DNA of 64,000 nt, taken from the NCBI RefSeq assembly GCF_004886325.1, contig NZ_QXFN01000002.1, forward strand, positions 186,001-250,000. Direction: 5' to 3'. The first letter of the stretch is position 1. Each line of letters starts with the position of its first letter. The notes under the pieces are model-generated. The model was not told the DNA's origin. It made no database searches and worked only from the letters and a program-made list of their open reading frames with translations. This DNA is from Cellulomonas telluris (GTDB taxonomy: Bacteria > Actinomycetota > Actinomycetes > Actinomycetales > Cellulomonadaceae). A program made the translations under genes and the position numbers. Shown piece after piece: positions 38,171 to 45,805 of this stretch.

Positions 38171-39558
38171 CCACCGCCACGGTGACCGCCGTCGCACCCG
38201 CGCCGCGCCCGCCCGCGCCCGCGGCGGGCGCCGGCGCGCGCACGACCGGACGCGCGTTCGAGGACGCGCTCGCCGCGGCCGGGGCGGACCGCCCCGAGCC
38301 GGCGACCGCACGGGCCGACCGCTCGCACGCGGACCGCTCGCACGCCGACCGGGCCCGCGCCGACCGGTCTGACCGGCCCCGGACCGACGAGCCCGTGCGC
38401 GACGCCCGCACCGGGTCCGCGCCCGGGCAGCCGGGCGACGCGCCGGCCGGTGCGGCCGCGGAGGCCGCGGCCGCACCCGACGGCACGGCCGCACCCGACG
38501 CCACGGCGGCGCCGGACGGCACGGCGGTCCCCGGCAGCCCGTCGGACGGCGCGACGCCCGACGGCGTGGTCGGCCCGGGCGCGGCCGTGCCCGCGGAGCT
38601 CCTCGCCCTGCTCGTCCCGGCGGCGCCGACGGCACCGGGCGCACCCGGCGAGGCCGCGGCTCCGGTGGCGGCGCCTCCCACGGCCGCCGTCGCCGCCGGC
38701 GCTGCCGCACCCGTGGCCGCGACGCCCGCCGTCGCCCCGTCCGTGGCGCCGGTGCCGGCCGCGGCCCCCGGGGGCACGGCCACCGGTCCCGCCCCGGACG
38801 CCGCCGCGTCCGCCCCCACGGCCGTGCCGGCGCCCGCACCCGCCGGCGCCGCGGCACCGGCGGCGCCCGCCGGGCCGACCAGGCCCGCGCTCGGCGACGC
38901 CCCCGTCGCCACCCCCGCCACGCCGGCGGAGCCCGCCGTGCTCGGCGCCGCCGCCGAGCACGCCGCCGGCCCCACCCGCCCCGAGGCGGGCGGCGCCACA
39001 GCCCCGGCCGCGCCCGCCGCGGGCGCGCCGACGGCGTCCGCGCCGCACTCGGCACCGGCAGGCGCGGTGCCCGCGCCGACCGCGCCCGCCGCACCCGCCG
39101 CGCCCGCGCCCGCACCGGCCGCGGACCCGCGGCCCGGCGGCGCCCCCGAGCCGCCGACCGTCGCCGAGCAGCTCGGCGCACGCGTGCGCAGCCTCGGGGC
39201 CGGCCGGCACGTGCTGTCGGTCGCGCTGGACCCCGAGCACCTCGGCGCCGCGCGCGTCGTCGCCCACATCGCGGGCGACACCGTCCGGGTGGACCTGGCC
39301 GGTGCGACCGAGGTGACGCGGGAGGCGCTGCGCGCGAGCCTCGCCGAGCTGCGCCGCGACCTGCAGCAGGCGGGGCTCCAGGTCGACGTCGGCCTGTCCG
39401 GCGACGACCGGCAGCAGGCCTCGGGCCGTCCCGACGCGCGCGGCGAGCAGGGCGCCGCCCCGGCCGCCGGTGCGCGCTCCGGCGCCGCCGCCCCCGCCAC
39501 GTCCCCGTCCGCTCCCGCCGTGCCCACGCACGACGGCACCCTCGACCTCGTCGTCTGA
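38167..39558 (+). CDS. fliK: Flagellar hook-length control protein FliK
   Basis: 463 aa from the ATG at 38167. The N-terminal ~320 residues are a low-complexity Ala/Pro-rich ruler with a Ser-His-Ala-Asp-Arg repeat block near residues 50-75. The C-terminal Flg_hook domain (~325-425) reads VRSLGAGRHVLSVALDPEHL then GAARVVAHIAGDTVRVDLAG, ending with an acidic LDLVV. FliK measures hook length and switches export specificity through FlhB. Low conservation of the ruler is usual. Confidence 0.9.
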   Translation: MTTATVTAVAPAPRPPAPAAGAGARTTGRAFEDALAAAGADRPEPATARADRSHADRSHADRARADRSDRPRTDEPVRDARTGSAPGQPGDAPAGAAAEAAAAPDGTAAPDATAAPDGTAVPGSPSDGATPDGVVGPGAAVPAELLALLVPAAPTAPGAPGEAAAPVAAPPTAAVAAGAAAPVAATPAVAPSVAPVPAAAPGGTATGPAPDAAASAPTAVPAPAPAGAAAPAAPAGPTRPALGDAPVATPATPAEPAVLGAAAEHAAGPTRPEAGGATAPAAPAAGAPTASAPHSAPAGAVPAPTAPAAPAAPAPAPAADPRPGGAPEPPTVAEQLGARVRSLGAGRHVLSVALDPEHLGAARVVAHIAGDTVRVDLAGATEVTREALRASLAELRRDLQQAGLQVDVGLSGDDRQQASGRPDARGEQGAAPAAGARSGAAAPATSPSAPAVPTHDGTLDLVV

Positions 39559-39569
39559 CCGGAGGCCCC

Positions 39570-40046
39570 ATGAGCATCGACGTGTCCTACCTGACGGGCC
39601 CCCGCACGCCCGACCCGTCGGCCGCCGGCGCCACGGCGTCCAACGGCGAGCTCGACAAGCAGGCGTTCCTCGAGCTGCTCGTCACGCAGCTGCGCTACCA
39701 GGACCCGAGCAGCCCCATGGACGCCTCCGCCCTCATGGCGCAGACGACCCAGCTCACCACCATGGAGCGGCTCGTCGAGCTGTCGGACACGCAGCGCGAG
39801 GCCTTCGCGCTGCAGATGCGCCAGACGGCGGCGGGGCTCGTCGGCCAGGACGTGACCTGGACGGAGGGCGACGTGACCCGATCCGGCCGCGTCGAGTCCG
39901 TGTCCTACGCCGGCACCGTCCCGACCGTCCGCGTCGGGGACGTCGACGTCCCGCTCGACGCGGTCTCCGCCGTCACCGCCCCGACCGCCCCCGCCGCGCC
40001 CGGCACCCCCGCCGCACCGCCCGCGGCGCCCACGACCTCCGCCTGA
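39570..40046 (+). CDS. flgD: Flagellar hook-cap protein FlgD
   Basis: 158 aa from the ATG at 39570 with GGAGG upstream. Core FlgD motif LDKQAFLELLVTQLRYQDPS then SPMDASALMAQTTQLTTMER; a compact beta-rich part QDVTWTEGDVTRSGRVESVS follows, with an Ala/Pro tail. Shorter than the Gram-negative protein, lacking the full FlgD-Ig region. Scaffolds hook polymerisation. Confidence 0.93.
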   Translation: MSIDVSYLTGPRTPDPSAAGATASNGELDKQAFLELLVTQLRYQDPSSPMDASALMAQTTQLTTMERLVELSDTQREAFALQMRQTAAGLVGQDVTWTEGDVTRSGRVESVSYAGTVPTVRVGDVDVPLDAVSAVTAPTAPAAPGTPAAPPAAPTTSA

Positions 40047-40073
40047 CGCGGACCACCCCGAAGGGAACCGACC

Positions 40074-41252
40074 ATGCTCCGCTCGCTCTTCTCCGGCATC
40101 AGCGGTCTGCGCAGCCACCAGACCATGCTCGACGTCACGGGCAACAACATCGCGAACGTCAACACGACGGGCTTCAAGTCCTCGCAGATCCAGTTCCAGG
40201 ACACCCTCAGCCAGGTCGTGCAGAACGCCGGCGGCGCCCAGCCGGGGACCGGTGGCACGAACCCCGCGCAGGTCGGCCTCGGCGTGCGGGTCGCCGGCAT
40301 CACGACGAGCTTCACGCAGGGCGCGTCGCAGCTCACGGGCCGCAGCACCGACATGATGATCCAGGGCGACGGGTTCTTCGTCGTGCGCAAGGGCGCCGAG
40401 CAGTTCTACACGCGCGCCGGCTCGTTCGACTTCGACGCGACGGGCCAGATGGTCCTGCCCGGCGAGGGTGCGCTCGTGCAGGGCTGGGCGGCCGTCAACG
40501 GCGTCGTCGACACGAACGGACCGCTCACGGACCTGCGCGTGCCTGCGGGCGCGATCATGGACGCGGTCGCGTCGACCACGGCGACGTACTCCGGCAACCT
40601 GGACGCGTCGGCCGCGGACGGCACCGCGCTCACCCGGGCGATCACGGTGTACGACGCCACGGGCGTCGAGCGCGAGCTCGAGCTCACGTTCACGAAGTCG
40701 GCGGCGGGCTGGTCCGTCTCGGCGACGGACGGCACGGCGACCGTCGCCGACCAGGCCATGACGTTCGACGCGGCGGGCGCCCTGACCACGCCGACCACGC
40801 TCACGGTCGGCGGCGTCGCGGTCGACATCTCGACGATCACGGGCTTCGCCGGCCTGGAGAACGTGACCGCCAAGTCGCAGGACGGGCAGGCCGCGGGCGT
40901 GCTGCAGTCGTTCGCGCTGAACCCCGACGGCACGATCGTCGGCTCGTTCTCCAACTCGCTCAAGCAGGTCGTCGGGCGCATCGCGCTCGGGGCGTTCACG
41001 AACCCCGCGGGCCTGGAGAAGGCCGGGGGCTCGCTGTTCCGCACGACCGTCAACTCCGGCGAGCCGCAGCTCGGCGCCGCGGGCCAGGGCGGGCGCGGCA
41101 CGCTCGCCGGCGGCGCGCTCGAGATGTCGAACGTCGACCTGTCGAGCGAGTTCACCAGCCTGATCGTCGCGCAGCGCGGCTTCCAGGCGAACTCGCGCGT
41201 CATCACGACGTCGGACGAGCTGCTGCAGGAGCTCGTCAACCTCAAGCGGTGA
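40074..41252 (+). CDS. flgE: Flagellar hook protein FlgE
   Basis: 392 aa from the ATG at 40074 with AAGGGA upstream. N-terminus MLRSLFSGISGLRSHQTMLD then VTGNNIANVNTTGFKSSQIQ, central FlgE domain with SGNLDASAADGTALTRAITV, C-terminus LSSEFTSLIVAQRGFQANSR then VITTSDELLQELVNLKR. The only long axial protein in the operon, with no flgF/flgG beside it. Overlaps the peptidase gene (GTGA). Confidence 0.95.
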   Translation: MLRSLFSGISGLRSHQTMLDVTGNNIANVNTTGFKSSQIQFQDTLSQVVQNAGGAQPGTGGTNPAQVGLGVRVAGITTSFTQGASQLTGRSTDMMIQGDGFFVVRKGAEQFYTRAGSFDFDATGQMVLPGEGALVQGWAAVNGVVDTNGPLTDLRVPAGAIMDAVASTTATYSGNLDASAADGTALTRAITVYDATGVERELELTFTKSAAGWSVSATDGTATVADQAMTFDAAGALTTPTTLTVGGVAVDISTITGFAGLENVTAKSQDGQAAGVLQSFALNPDGTIVGSFSNSLKQVVGRIALGAFTNPAGLEKAGGSLFRTTVNSGEPQLGAAGQGGRGTLAGGALEMSNVDLSSEFTSLIVAQRGFQANSRVITTSDELLQELVNLKR

Positions 41253-41956
41253 GTCCCGTGGAGGGCGTCGCCGCGCTCGCCGCGCGGGTCGCCGAGATCC
41301 GTCAGGTCGTCGAGGGGCGCGCGGCGTCGCGCCCCTCGACGGCGGACCCCTCGGCCGGGTTCGCCGCGGTGCTCGCGGCCGAGCTCGGCGCGTCGGGCGG
41401 GTCCGGCGTCGCCGCCTCCCTGGGTCCGGTGCTGGGCACCCTCGCGTCGTCGTCGTCGGCGTCGGCGGGCGCCGGCGTGCCGGCCGTCGGGGCCGCGGCC
41501 GCGGCGGCGCCGGCCGTCGCCGGGCCGGACCTCGCGCCGTCGTCGGTGCGTCGCGTCAACGGCGACCCGCTGCCCGCCGCGCTCGCGTCGTACCAGAACG
41601 GCCGCGTGCCCGAGGCCGCGCTCAGCCCCGTCGGGACGGGCGGCCACCGCCTGTTCGCGCCGGCGGCGCAGGCGCTGACCTCGCTGATCGACGCCGCCGC
41701 GAGCGACGGCGTGACGATCGGCATCACCGACACGTACCGCACGTACGACACGCAGGTGGACCTCGTGCGGCGCAAGGGCCTGTACTCGCAGGGCGGCCTG
41801 GCCGCCACGCCCGGCACGTCGGACCACGGCTGGGGCCTGGCTGCCGACCTGCGGCTCGACGACCGGGCGCTCGCGTGGATGCGCACGAACGCCGGCCGCT
41901 TCGGGTTCGCCGAGGACACGCCGCGCGAGCCGTGGCACTGGGCGTACCAGACGTGA
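41249..41956 (+). CDS. M15-family (VanY-type) D-Ala-D-Ala peptidase in the hook operon
   Basis: 235 aa from the GTG at 41249, overlapping the flgE stop; a GTG at 41258 is possible. N-terminal ~110 residues are Ala/Ser-rich and unstructured, without a classical signal peptide. C-terminal M15B/VanY domain: TDTYRTYDTQVDLVRRKGLY, the zinc motif TSDHGWGLAADLRLDD (His and Asp) and the closing PWHWAYQT (third zinc ligand His). It probably opens peptidoglycan for the rod or hook, taking the place of FlgJ, and may be exported by the flagellar apparatus. That role is inferred from position. Confidence 0.85.
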   Translation: MSPVEGVAALAARVAEIRQVVEGRAASRPSTADPSAGFAAVLAAELGASGGSGVAASLGPVLGTLASSSSASAGAGVPAVGAAAAAAPAVAGPDLAPSSVRRVNGDPLPAALASYQNGRVPEAALSPVGTGGHRLFAPAAQALTSLIDAAASDGVTIGITDTYRTYDTQVDLVRRKGLYSQGGLAATPGTSDHGWGLAADLRLDDRALAWMRTNAGRFGFAEDTPREPWHWAYQT

Positions 41957-41962
41957 CGGGGG

Positions 41963-41989
41963 CTCCGGCGCGCAGGCCGCGCGCCGGAG
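41963..41989 (+). terminator. Terminator at the end of the flgB operon
   Basis: Perfect 11-bp stem CTCCGGCGCGC-AGGCC-GCGCGCCGGAG, 7 bp after the peptidase stop and just before the next promoter. Confidence 0.8.
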
Positions 41990-41992
41990 TCC

Positions 41993-42019
41993 TCACACCC
42001 CACGGCGACCGGCCGATGG
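41993..42019 (+). promoter_or_regulatory. FliA-type promoter of flbD-motA-motB-fliL
   Basis: TCAC (41993-41996), N15, GCCGATGG (42012-42019). Its -35 begins 4 bp after the preceding terminator. Confidence 0.78.
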
Positions 42020-42031
42020 GAGGGGCGGTGA

Positions 42032-42049
42032 CGACCCACGGACGGGTCG
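42032..42049 (+). promoter_or_regulatory. ACGGAC-loop hairpin in the flbD-mot leader
   Basis: CGACCC-ACGGAC-GGGTCG, a perfect 6-bp stem with a CsrA-like ANGGAN hexaloop closed by C-G, ~7 nt after the predicted transcription start and ~55 nt before flbD. Confidence 0.5.
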
Positions 42050-42104
42050 GCCGACGGCCGCCGCGGCGGCCGCAGCAGCTTGGTGACCAGGGACGGGATG
42101 CACC

Positions 42105-42410
42105 GTGATCGTCGTGACGCGCCTGACCGGAGCGCAGTTCGGGGTGAACCCCGACCTGATCCAGCGGGTCGAGTGCGCCCCCGACACGATCCTCACGCTC
42201 GTCGACGGCACCAAGTTCATCGTCCGCGAGTCGCTGGACGAGGTCATCGCCCTGGTCCACGAGCACCGTGCCTCGCTGCTGGCGCGCTCCCGGGAGCTCG
42301 AGGCGCGCGGACCGCTCGGCGCGGTCCCCGACCAGCCCGACGAGCCCGACGAGCACGAGGACGAGCGCACCGTGTCCCCGCCCGTGCCCCTGCGTCCGAG
42401 GAGGCGCTGA
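42105..42410 (+). CDS. flbD: FlbD/SwrD-family flagellar protein
   Basis: 101 aa from the GTG at 42105. The first ~65 residues match the small FlbD/SwrD family (IVVTRLTGAQFGVNPDLIQR then TILTLVDGTKFIVRESLDEV), which in Bacillus raises stator power. The C-terminal ~35 residues are an acidic/Pro extension (DQPDEPDEHEDE). It directly precedes motA (TGATGG overlap), the usual place for this family. Confidence 0.88.
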   Translation: MIVVTRLTGAQFGVNPDLIQRVECAPDTILTLVDGTKFIVRESLDEVIALVHEHRASLLARSRELEARGPLGAVPDQPDEPDEHEDERTVSPPVPLRPRRR

Positions 42411-43201
42411 TGGACCCCGCCGGCCTCATCGGCCTCGTCGTCGCCTTCGGCGCCATCTTCGGGGCGCTGCTCCTCGAGGGCGCCGACCCGATGTCGATCT
42501 TCCTGCCCGCGCCGCTGCTGCTCGTCTGGGTGGGCACGCTCGGCGTCGGGCTCGCCGGGCACACCATGAAGGACGCCCTGGGCGCGTTCGCGGCCGTGCC
42601 GCGCGCGCTGCGCAGCAAGGCGCCGGAGCCCGACGCGACGGTCGACGTGGTCGTCCAGCTCGCCGAGCGCGCGCGCCGGGAGGGCCTGCTCGCGCTCGAG
42701 GACGCGGCGCGCGAGATCGAGGACCCCTTCCTGCGGGACGGCCTGCGGTCGGCCATCGACGGCACCGACCCCGAGGACCTGCGCCTCATGCTCGAGGACC
42801 GGATCGCGAGCAAGCGGGCGACCGAGCGCACGCACGCCAAGTACTTCCAGGACATGGGCGGGTACGCGCCGACGGTCGGCATCATCGGCACCGTCATCAG
42901 CCTCGTGCACGTGCTGGAGAACCTGTCGGACCCGGCGAGCCTGGGGCACTCGATCGCCGCGGCGTTCGTCGCGACGCTGTGGGGCATCCTGTCCGCGAAC
43001 GTCGTGTGGCTGCCGATCGGCAACCGCATCCGCCGCATCTCCGACCTCGAGTGCCAGCAGATGGAGGTCACCCTCGAGGGCCTGCTCGCCGTGCAGGCCG
43101 GGGCCAACCCGCGCCTGGTCGGGCAGCGCCTGCGCTCGCTCGTGCCGGAGCAGCAGGGCCGCAAGGGCAAGGAGAAGGACAAGGACAAGGCGGCCGCATG
43201 A
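42410..43201 (+). CDS. motA: Flagellar stator protein MotA
   Basis: 263 aa from the ATG at 42410. Four transmembrane segments (~5-25, ~30-50, ~150-170, ~180-200). Conserved cytoplasmic loop with charged residues and the proline-containing helix GGYAPTVGIIGTVISLVHVL. C-terminus is a Lys/Asp-rich tail (GKEKDKDKAAA). Forms the proton-conducting stator with MotB, whose start overlaps by 4 bp. Since only one stator pair is seen, the coupling ion (H+ assumed) cannot be decided by comparison. Confidence 0.95.
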   Translation: MDPAGLIGLVVAFGAIFGALLLEGADPMSIFLPAPLLLVWVGTLGVGLAGHTMKDALGAFAAVPRALRSKAPEPDATVDVVVQLAERARREGLLALEDAAREIEDPFLRDGLRSAIDGTDPEDLRLMLEDRIASKRATERTHAKYFQDMGGYAPTVGIIGTVISLVHVLENLSDPASLGHSIAAAFVATLWGILSANVVWLPIGNRIRRISDLECQQMEVTLEGLLAVQAGANPRLVGQRLRSLVPEQQGRKGKEKDKDKAAA

Positions 43202-44106
43202 GCGCGGCGACCCGCGCGCACCGTCCGGGCGGCCGGCGCACCCGGCACGTCGAGGAGGAGCACGTCAACCACGAGCGCTGGCTGGTCTCCTACTCGGACA
43301 TGATCACCGTGCTCATGGCGCTGTTCATCGTGCTGTTCGCCATCAGCCAGGTCGACCAGGAGAAGTACGTCGCGCTGCGCGCGTCCCTCGCCGCGGGCTT
43401 CGGTGAGCAGAGCATGCAGGAGTCGGTGCTCACGGGCAGCGACGGCGTGCTGGACGGGCTGAGCGCCTCGGGCACGCAGCAGGCCGACCCGTCCGGCACC
43501 GCGGGGATCGTCGACGCCGACGCGGGCCTCGGCGACCAGGCCGCGCAGCCCGTGCCGGCGCAGCAGGCGTCGGTGGACCCGGAGGTGCTCGCGGCCGCGC
43601 AGGCCGAGGCCGAGCACCTGCAGGAGATCGCCGCGCACATCCGCGCGGCCCTCGCCGGGCGGGGCCTGGACCGCGTCGTCCAGATGCGGGTCGACGAGCG
43701 CGGGCTCGTGCTCGGCCTCGTCGCCGACGACGTGTTCTTCGCGCCCGCGTCGGCCGAGCTCACGCCCACCGCGCGCAGCGTGCTCGACGCGGCCGGGCCG
43801 ACGCTCGTGGCGATCCAGGAGGCGGTCCGCGTCGAGGGGCACGCGAACGTGCTGCCCGTCGGCGGCCGGTACGCGACGAACTGGGAGCTGTCCGCGGACC
43901 GCGCGACCCAGGTGCTGCGGCACCTGGTCGAGGCCGACGGGATGCCGCCCACGCGCATCGAGGCCGTCGGCTTCGGCGACGCCCGCCCGCTCGTGCAGGG
44001 CATGGACGAGGCCGCGCTCGCGGCGAACCGGCGCGTCGACCTGGTCGTGCTGTCCGGCGCGCCGGAGCAGGTCCGCGCGCTGCTGCCGGCGGTGACCGCG
44101 CCGTGA
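43198..44106 (+). CDS. motB: Flagellar stator protein MotB
   Basis: 302 aa from the ATG at 43198. Single transmembrane helix (~32-52) with the ion-binding Asp34 in SYSDMITVLMALFIVLFAIS. OmpA-like peptidoglycan-binding domain at ~175-290: VFFAPASAELTPTARSVLDA, EGHANVLPVGGRYATNWELS, ADRATQVLRHLVEADGMPPT. The stop codon overlaps the GTG of a repeated mini-ORF that bridges to fliL. Confidence 0.95.
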   Translation: MSAATRAHRPGGRRTRHVEEEHVNHERWLVSYSDMITVLMALFIVLFAISQVDQEKYVALRASLAAGFGEQSMQESVLTGSDGVLDGLSASGTQQADPSGTAGIVDADAGLGDQAAQPVPAQQASVDPEVLAAAQAEAEHLQEIAAHIRAALAGRGLDRVVQMRVDERGLVLGLVADDVFFAPASAELTPTARSVLDAAGPTLVAIQEAVRVEGHANVLPVGGRYATNWELSADRATQVLRHLVEADGMPPTRIEAVGFGDARPLVQGMDEAALAANRRVDLVVLSGAPEQVRALLPAVTAP

Positions 44107-44177
44107 GCCACCCGACCGTGAGCCACCCGACCGTGACCGACCCGACCGTGACCGACCCGACCCCGGGGGAGGAGTGA
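44103..44177 (+). repeat. Four 15-bp tandem repeats forming a coupled 24-codon mini-ORF between motB and fliL
   Basis: Units: GTGAGCCACCCGACC twice (44103-44132), then GTGACCGACCCGACC twice (44133-44162). Read from the GTG at 44103, which overlaps the motB stop, they give VSHPT-VSHPT-VTDPT-VTDPT-PGEE and stop at 44175-44177. That stop overlaps the alternative fliL start GTG 44174. It may be a coupling relay or only a repeat expansion. Confidence 0.55.
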
Positions 44178-44179
44178 CC

Positions 44180-44704
44180 ATGTCACCCGTCGAGCAGCGA
44201 GTCGTGTCCTCGCAGAAGATCGGCGCCCGCCCGCAGCGGCCCATCGGCGCGTCCGCGCCGCCGCCGCCCGCGGAGGAGCCGAAGCCGACCGGCAGGCGCA
44301 AGCGCCTGCTGCTGGTGCTCGGCGTCGTCGTCGTGCTGCTGGTCGCCGCCGCGGCCGTGTGGTTCCTCGTCCTGCGTCCGCAGGGCGGCGAGGCGGCGCA
44401 CGCCCCCGAGCCCGCGCCCGAGCGGGGCGAGGTCGTGCAGGTCGAGCCCGTGAGCCTCAACCTCGCCGACGGCCACTACCTGCGCATCGGGCTGGGTCTG
44501 CAGCTGACCGCGGACGCGCACGGCGCGCCCGACCCGTCCCGCGCCGTCGACGCCGCGATCGCCCTGTACTCGGGCCGCAGCGTCGCCGAGGTGCAGGACC
44601 CCGCGACCCGCGACGCGCTCAAGGCCGAGCTCGCCGCCACCCTCGCCGACGTGTACGAGGGCGAGGTGATGGACGTCTACCTGACGAGCTACGTCACGCA
44701 GTGA
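44180..44704 (+). CDS. fliL: Flagellar basal body-associated protein FliL
   Basis: 174 aa from the ATG at 44180 (GGGGGAGGAGTGACC upstream); a GTG at 44174 is the alternative. Cytoplasmic Pro-rich N-terminus (~45 residues), one transmembrane helix (RLLLVLGVVVVLLVAAAAVW), and an extracytoplasmic FliL domain: VQVEPVSLNLADGHYLRIGL, ending VYEGEVMDVYLTSYVTQ. Associates with the stator and helps torque under load. Last gene of the flbD-mot transcript. Confidence 0.92.
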   Translation: MSPVEQRVVSSQKIGARPQRPIGASAPPPPAEEPKPTGRRKRLLLVLGVVVVLLVAAAAVWFLVLRPQGGEAAHAPEPAPERGEVVQVEPVSLNLADGHYLRIGLGLQLTADAHGAPDPSRAVDAAIALYSGRSVAEVQDPATRDALKAELAATLADVYEGEVMDVYLTSYVTQ

Positions 44705-44715
44705 CGTGACCTGCC

Positions 44716-44735
44716 GGGCGCCACGGACGGCGCCC
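44716..44735 (+). terminator. Hairpin with ACGGAC loop after fliL
   Basis: GGGCGCC-ACGGAC-GGCGCCC, a perfect 7-bp stem 11 bp past the fliL stop. It may terminate the mot transcript. The loop is the same C-ANGGAN-G type as in the leaders listed elsewhere, so it could also be a CsrA site in the 3' untranslated region. Confidence 0.6.
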
Positions 44736-44820
44736 CCGTCGCTCCCTGCGCCGCCGCCCCGCGTCGGCCGCGCGACCGCACCCAGGACGGGTCGGGGGAG
44801 ATTCACCCGCGCGGGATGGC

Positions 44821-44847
44821 TCACATCGCCCGGGCGGCGGTCGATGG
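44821..44847 (+). promoter_or_regulatory. FliA-type promoter of the fliM-csrA operon
   Basis: TCAC (44821-44824), N15, GTCGATGG (44840-44847). It overlaps the upstream part of the fliM reading frame, which shows that the ATG at 44816 cannot be the start on this transcript. Confidence 0.76.
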
Positions 44848-44854
44848 GCCGGAC

Positions 44855-45805
44855 GTGACAGCCGCCCCGACGACACCCGCGCGCGCCGTCGTGCCCGCGC
44901 GCCGCCGGTCCCGCACGACCGATCCGGTGCCGTACGACTTCCGCCGCCCCCTCACGCTCTCCCGCGAGCACGCGCGCCACCTCGAGATGGCGTTCCAGCG
45001 GTTCGCCCGCCTGTGGGGCACGCAGCTCACCGCGCGGCTGCGTGCGCTGTCCCAGGTGACGTTCGAGGACCTCGCCCTCATGCCGTACGACGAGTACGTC
45101 GGCGGCCTGCCCACCCCGACCGGGCTGTTCCTGTGCACGGTCGAGGCGCCGCGCGGCACCGCGCTGCTGCAGGTCCCCGTGCCCGGCACGCTCGTGTGGG
45201 TCGACTACCTGTTCGGCGGCACCGGCCGCGGCGACGACCGCGAGGACCGCGAGCTCACCGAGATCGAGACGACCGTCGTGCGCGAGGTCCTCGACCACGC
45301 GCTCGGCGACCTCGGCTACGCGTTCGCGGCGATCATGCCGCTCGCGCTGTCCGTGCGGTCCGTGCAGTACAACCCCCAGTTCGTGCAGGCGGTCGCCGCC
45401 TCCGACGCCGTGCTCGTCGCGACGTTCGGCCTGCGGGTCGGGGACCGCCTCGACACGGCGACGCTCATGCTCCCGGCCGACCCGCTCATGAACGCGCTGC
45501 GCGCCCCCGACCAGGGGCCGTCGGGCGACGACGGCGCCGCGGCCGCCGCCCGCACGGCGCGCGCCGACCTCGAGCGGGCGACGCTCGAGGTGCCGGTCGA
45601 CGTCGTGGTCCGCTGCACGCCCCGCACCGTCCACCCGCGCGACGTCGTCGGCCTCGCCGTCGGCGACGTGCTGCCCCTGTCCCACCCCGCCGGCAGCCCG
45701 CTCGAGGTCGTGGTGGAGGACGTCGTCCTCGCGCACGCCGCGGCCGGCAGCCACGGGGCCCGGCTCGCCTGCCAGGTCGTCAGCGTCGAGGAGAACTTCG
45801 CATGA
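44855..45805 (+). CDS. fliM: Flagellar motor switch protein FliM
   Basis: 316 aa from the GTG at 44855. A longer frame begins at ATG 44816, but the promoter -10 ends at 44847, so transcription should begin at or within a few bases of this GTG and the mRNA may be leaderless. FliM core: VPYDFRRPLTLSREHARHLE, QVTFEDLALMPYDEYVGGLP, FLCTVEAPRGTALLQVPVPG, ELTEIETTVVREVLDHALGD. C-terminal SpoA domain from ~residue 240. The N-terminal LSQxEIDALL CheY-binding peptide is missing with either start. Stop overlaps fliN. Confidence 0.92.
   Translation: MTAAPTTPARAVVPARRRSRTTDPVPYDFRRPLTLSREHARHLEMAFQRFARLWGTQLTARLRALSQVTFEDLALMPYDEYVGGLPTPTGLFLCTVEAPRGTALLQVPVPGTLVWVDYLFGGTGRGDDREDRELTEIETTVVREVLDHALGDLGYAFAAIMPLALSVRSVQYNPQFVQAVAASDAVLVATFGLRVGDRLDTATLMLPADPLMNALRAPDQGPSGDDGAAAAARTARADLERATLEVPVDVVVRCTPRTVHPRDVVGLAVGDVLPLSHPAGSPLEVVVEDVVLAHAAAGSHGARLACQVVSVEENFA

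Noticed and set aside
44816-44854. ATG 44816 as the fliM start
   Set aside because: It lies upstream of the -35 of the fliM promoter, so it would not be on the main transcript.
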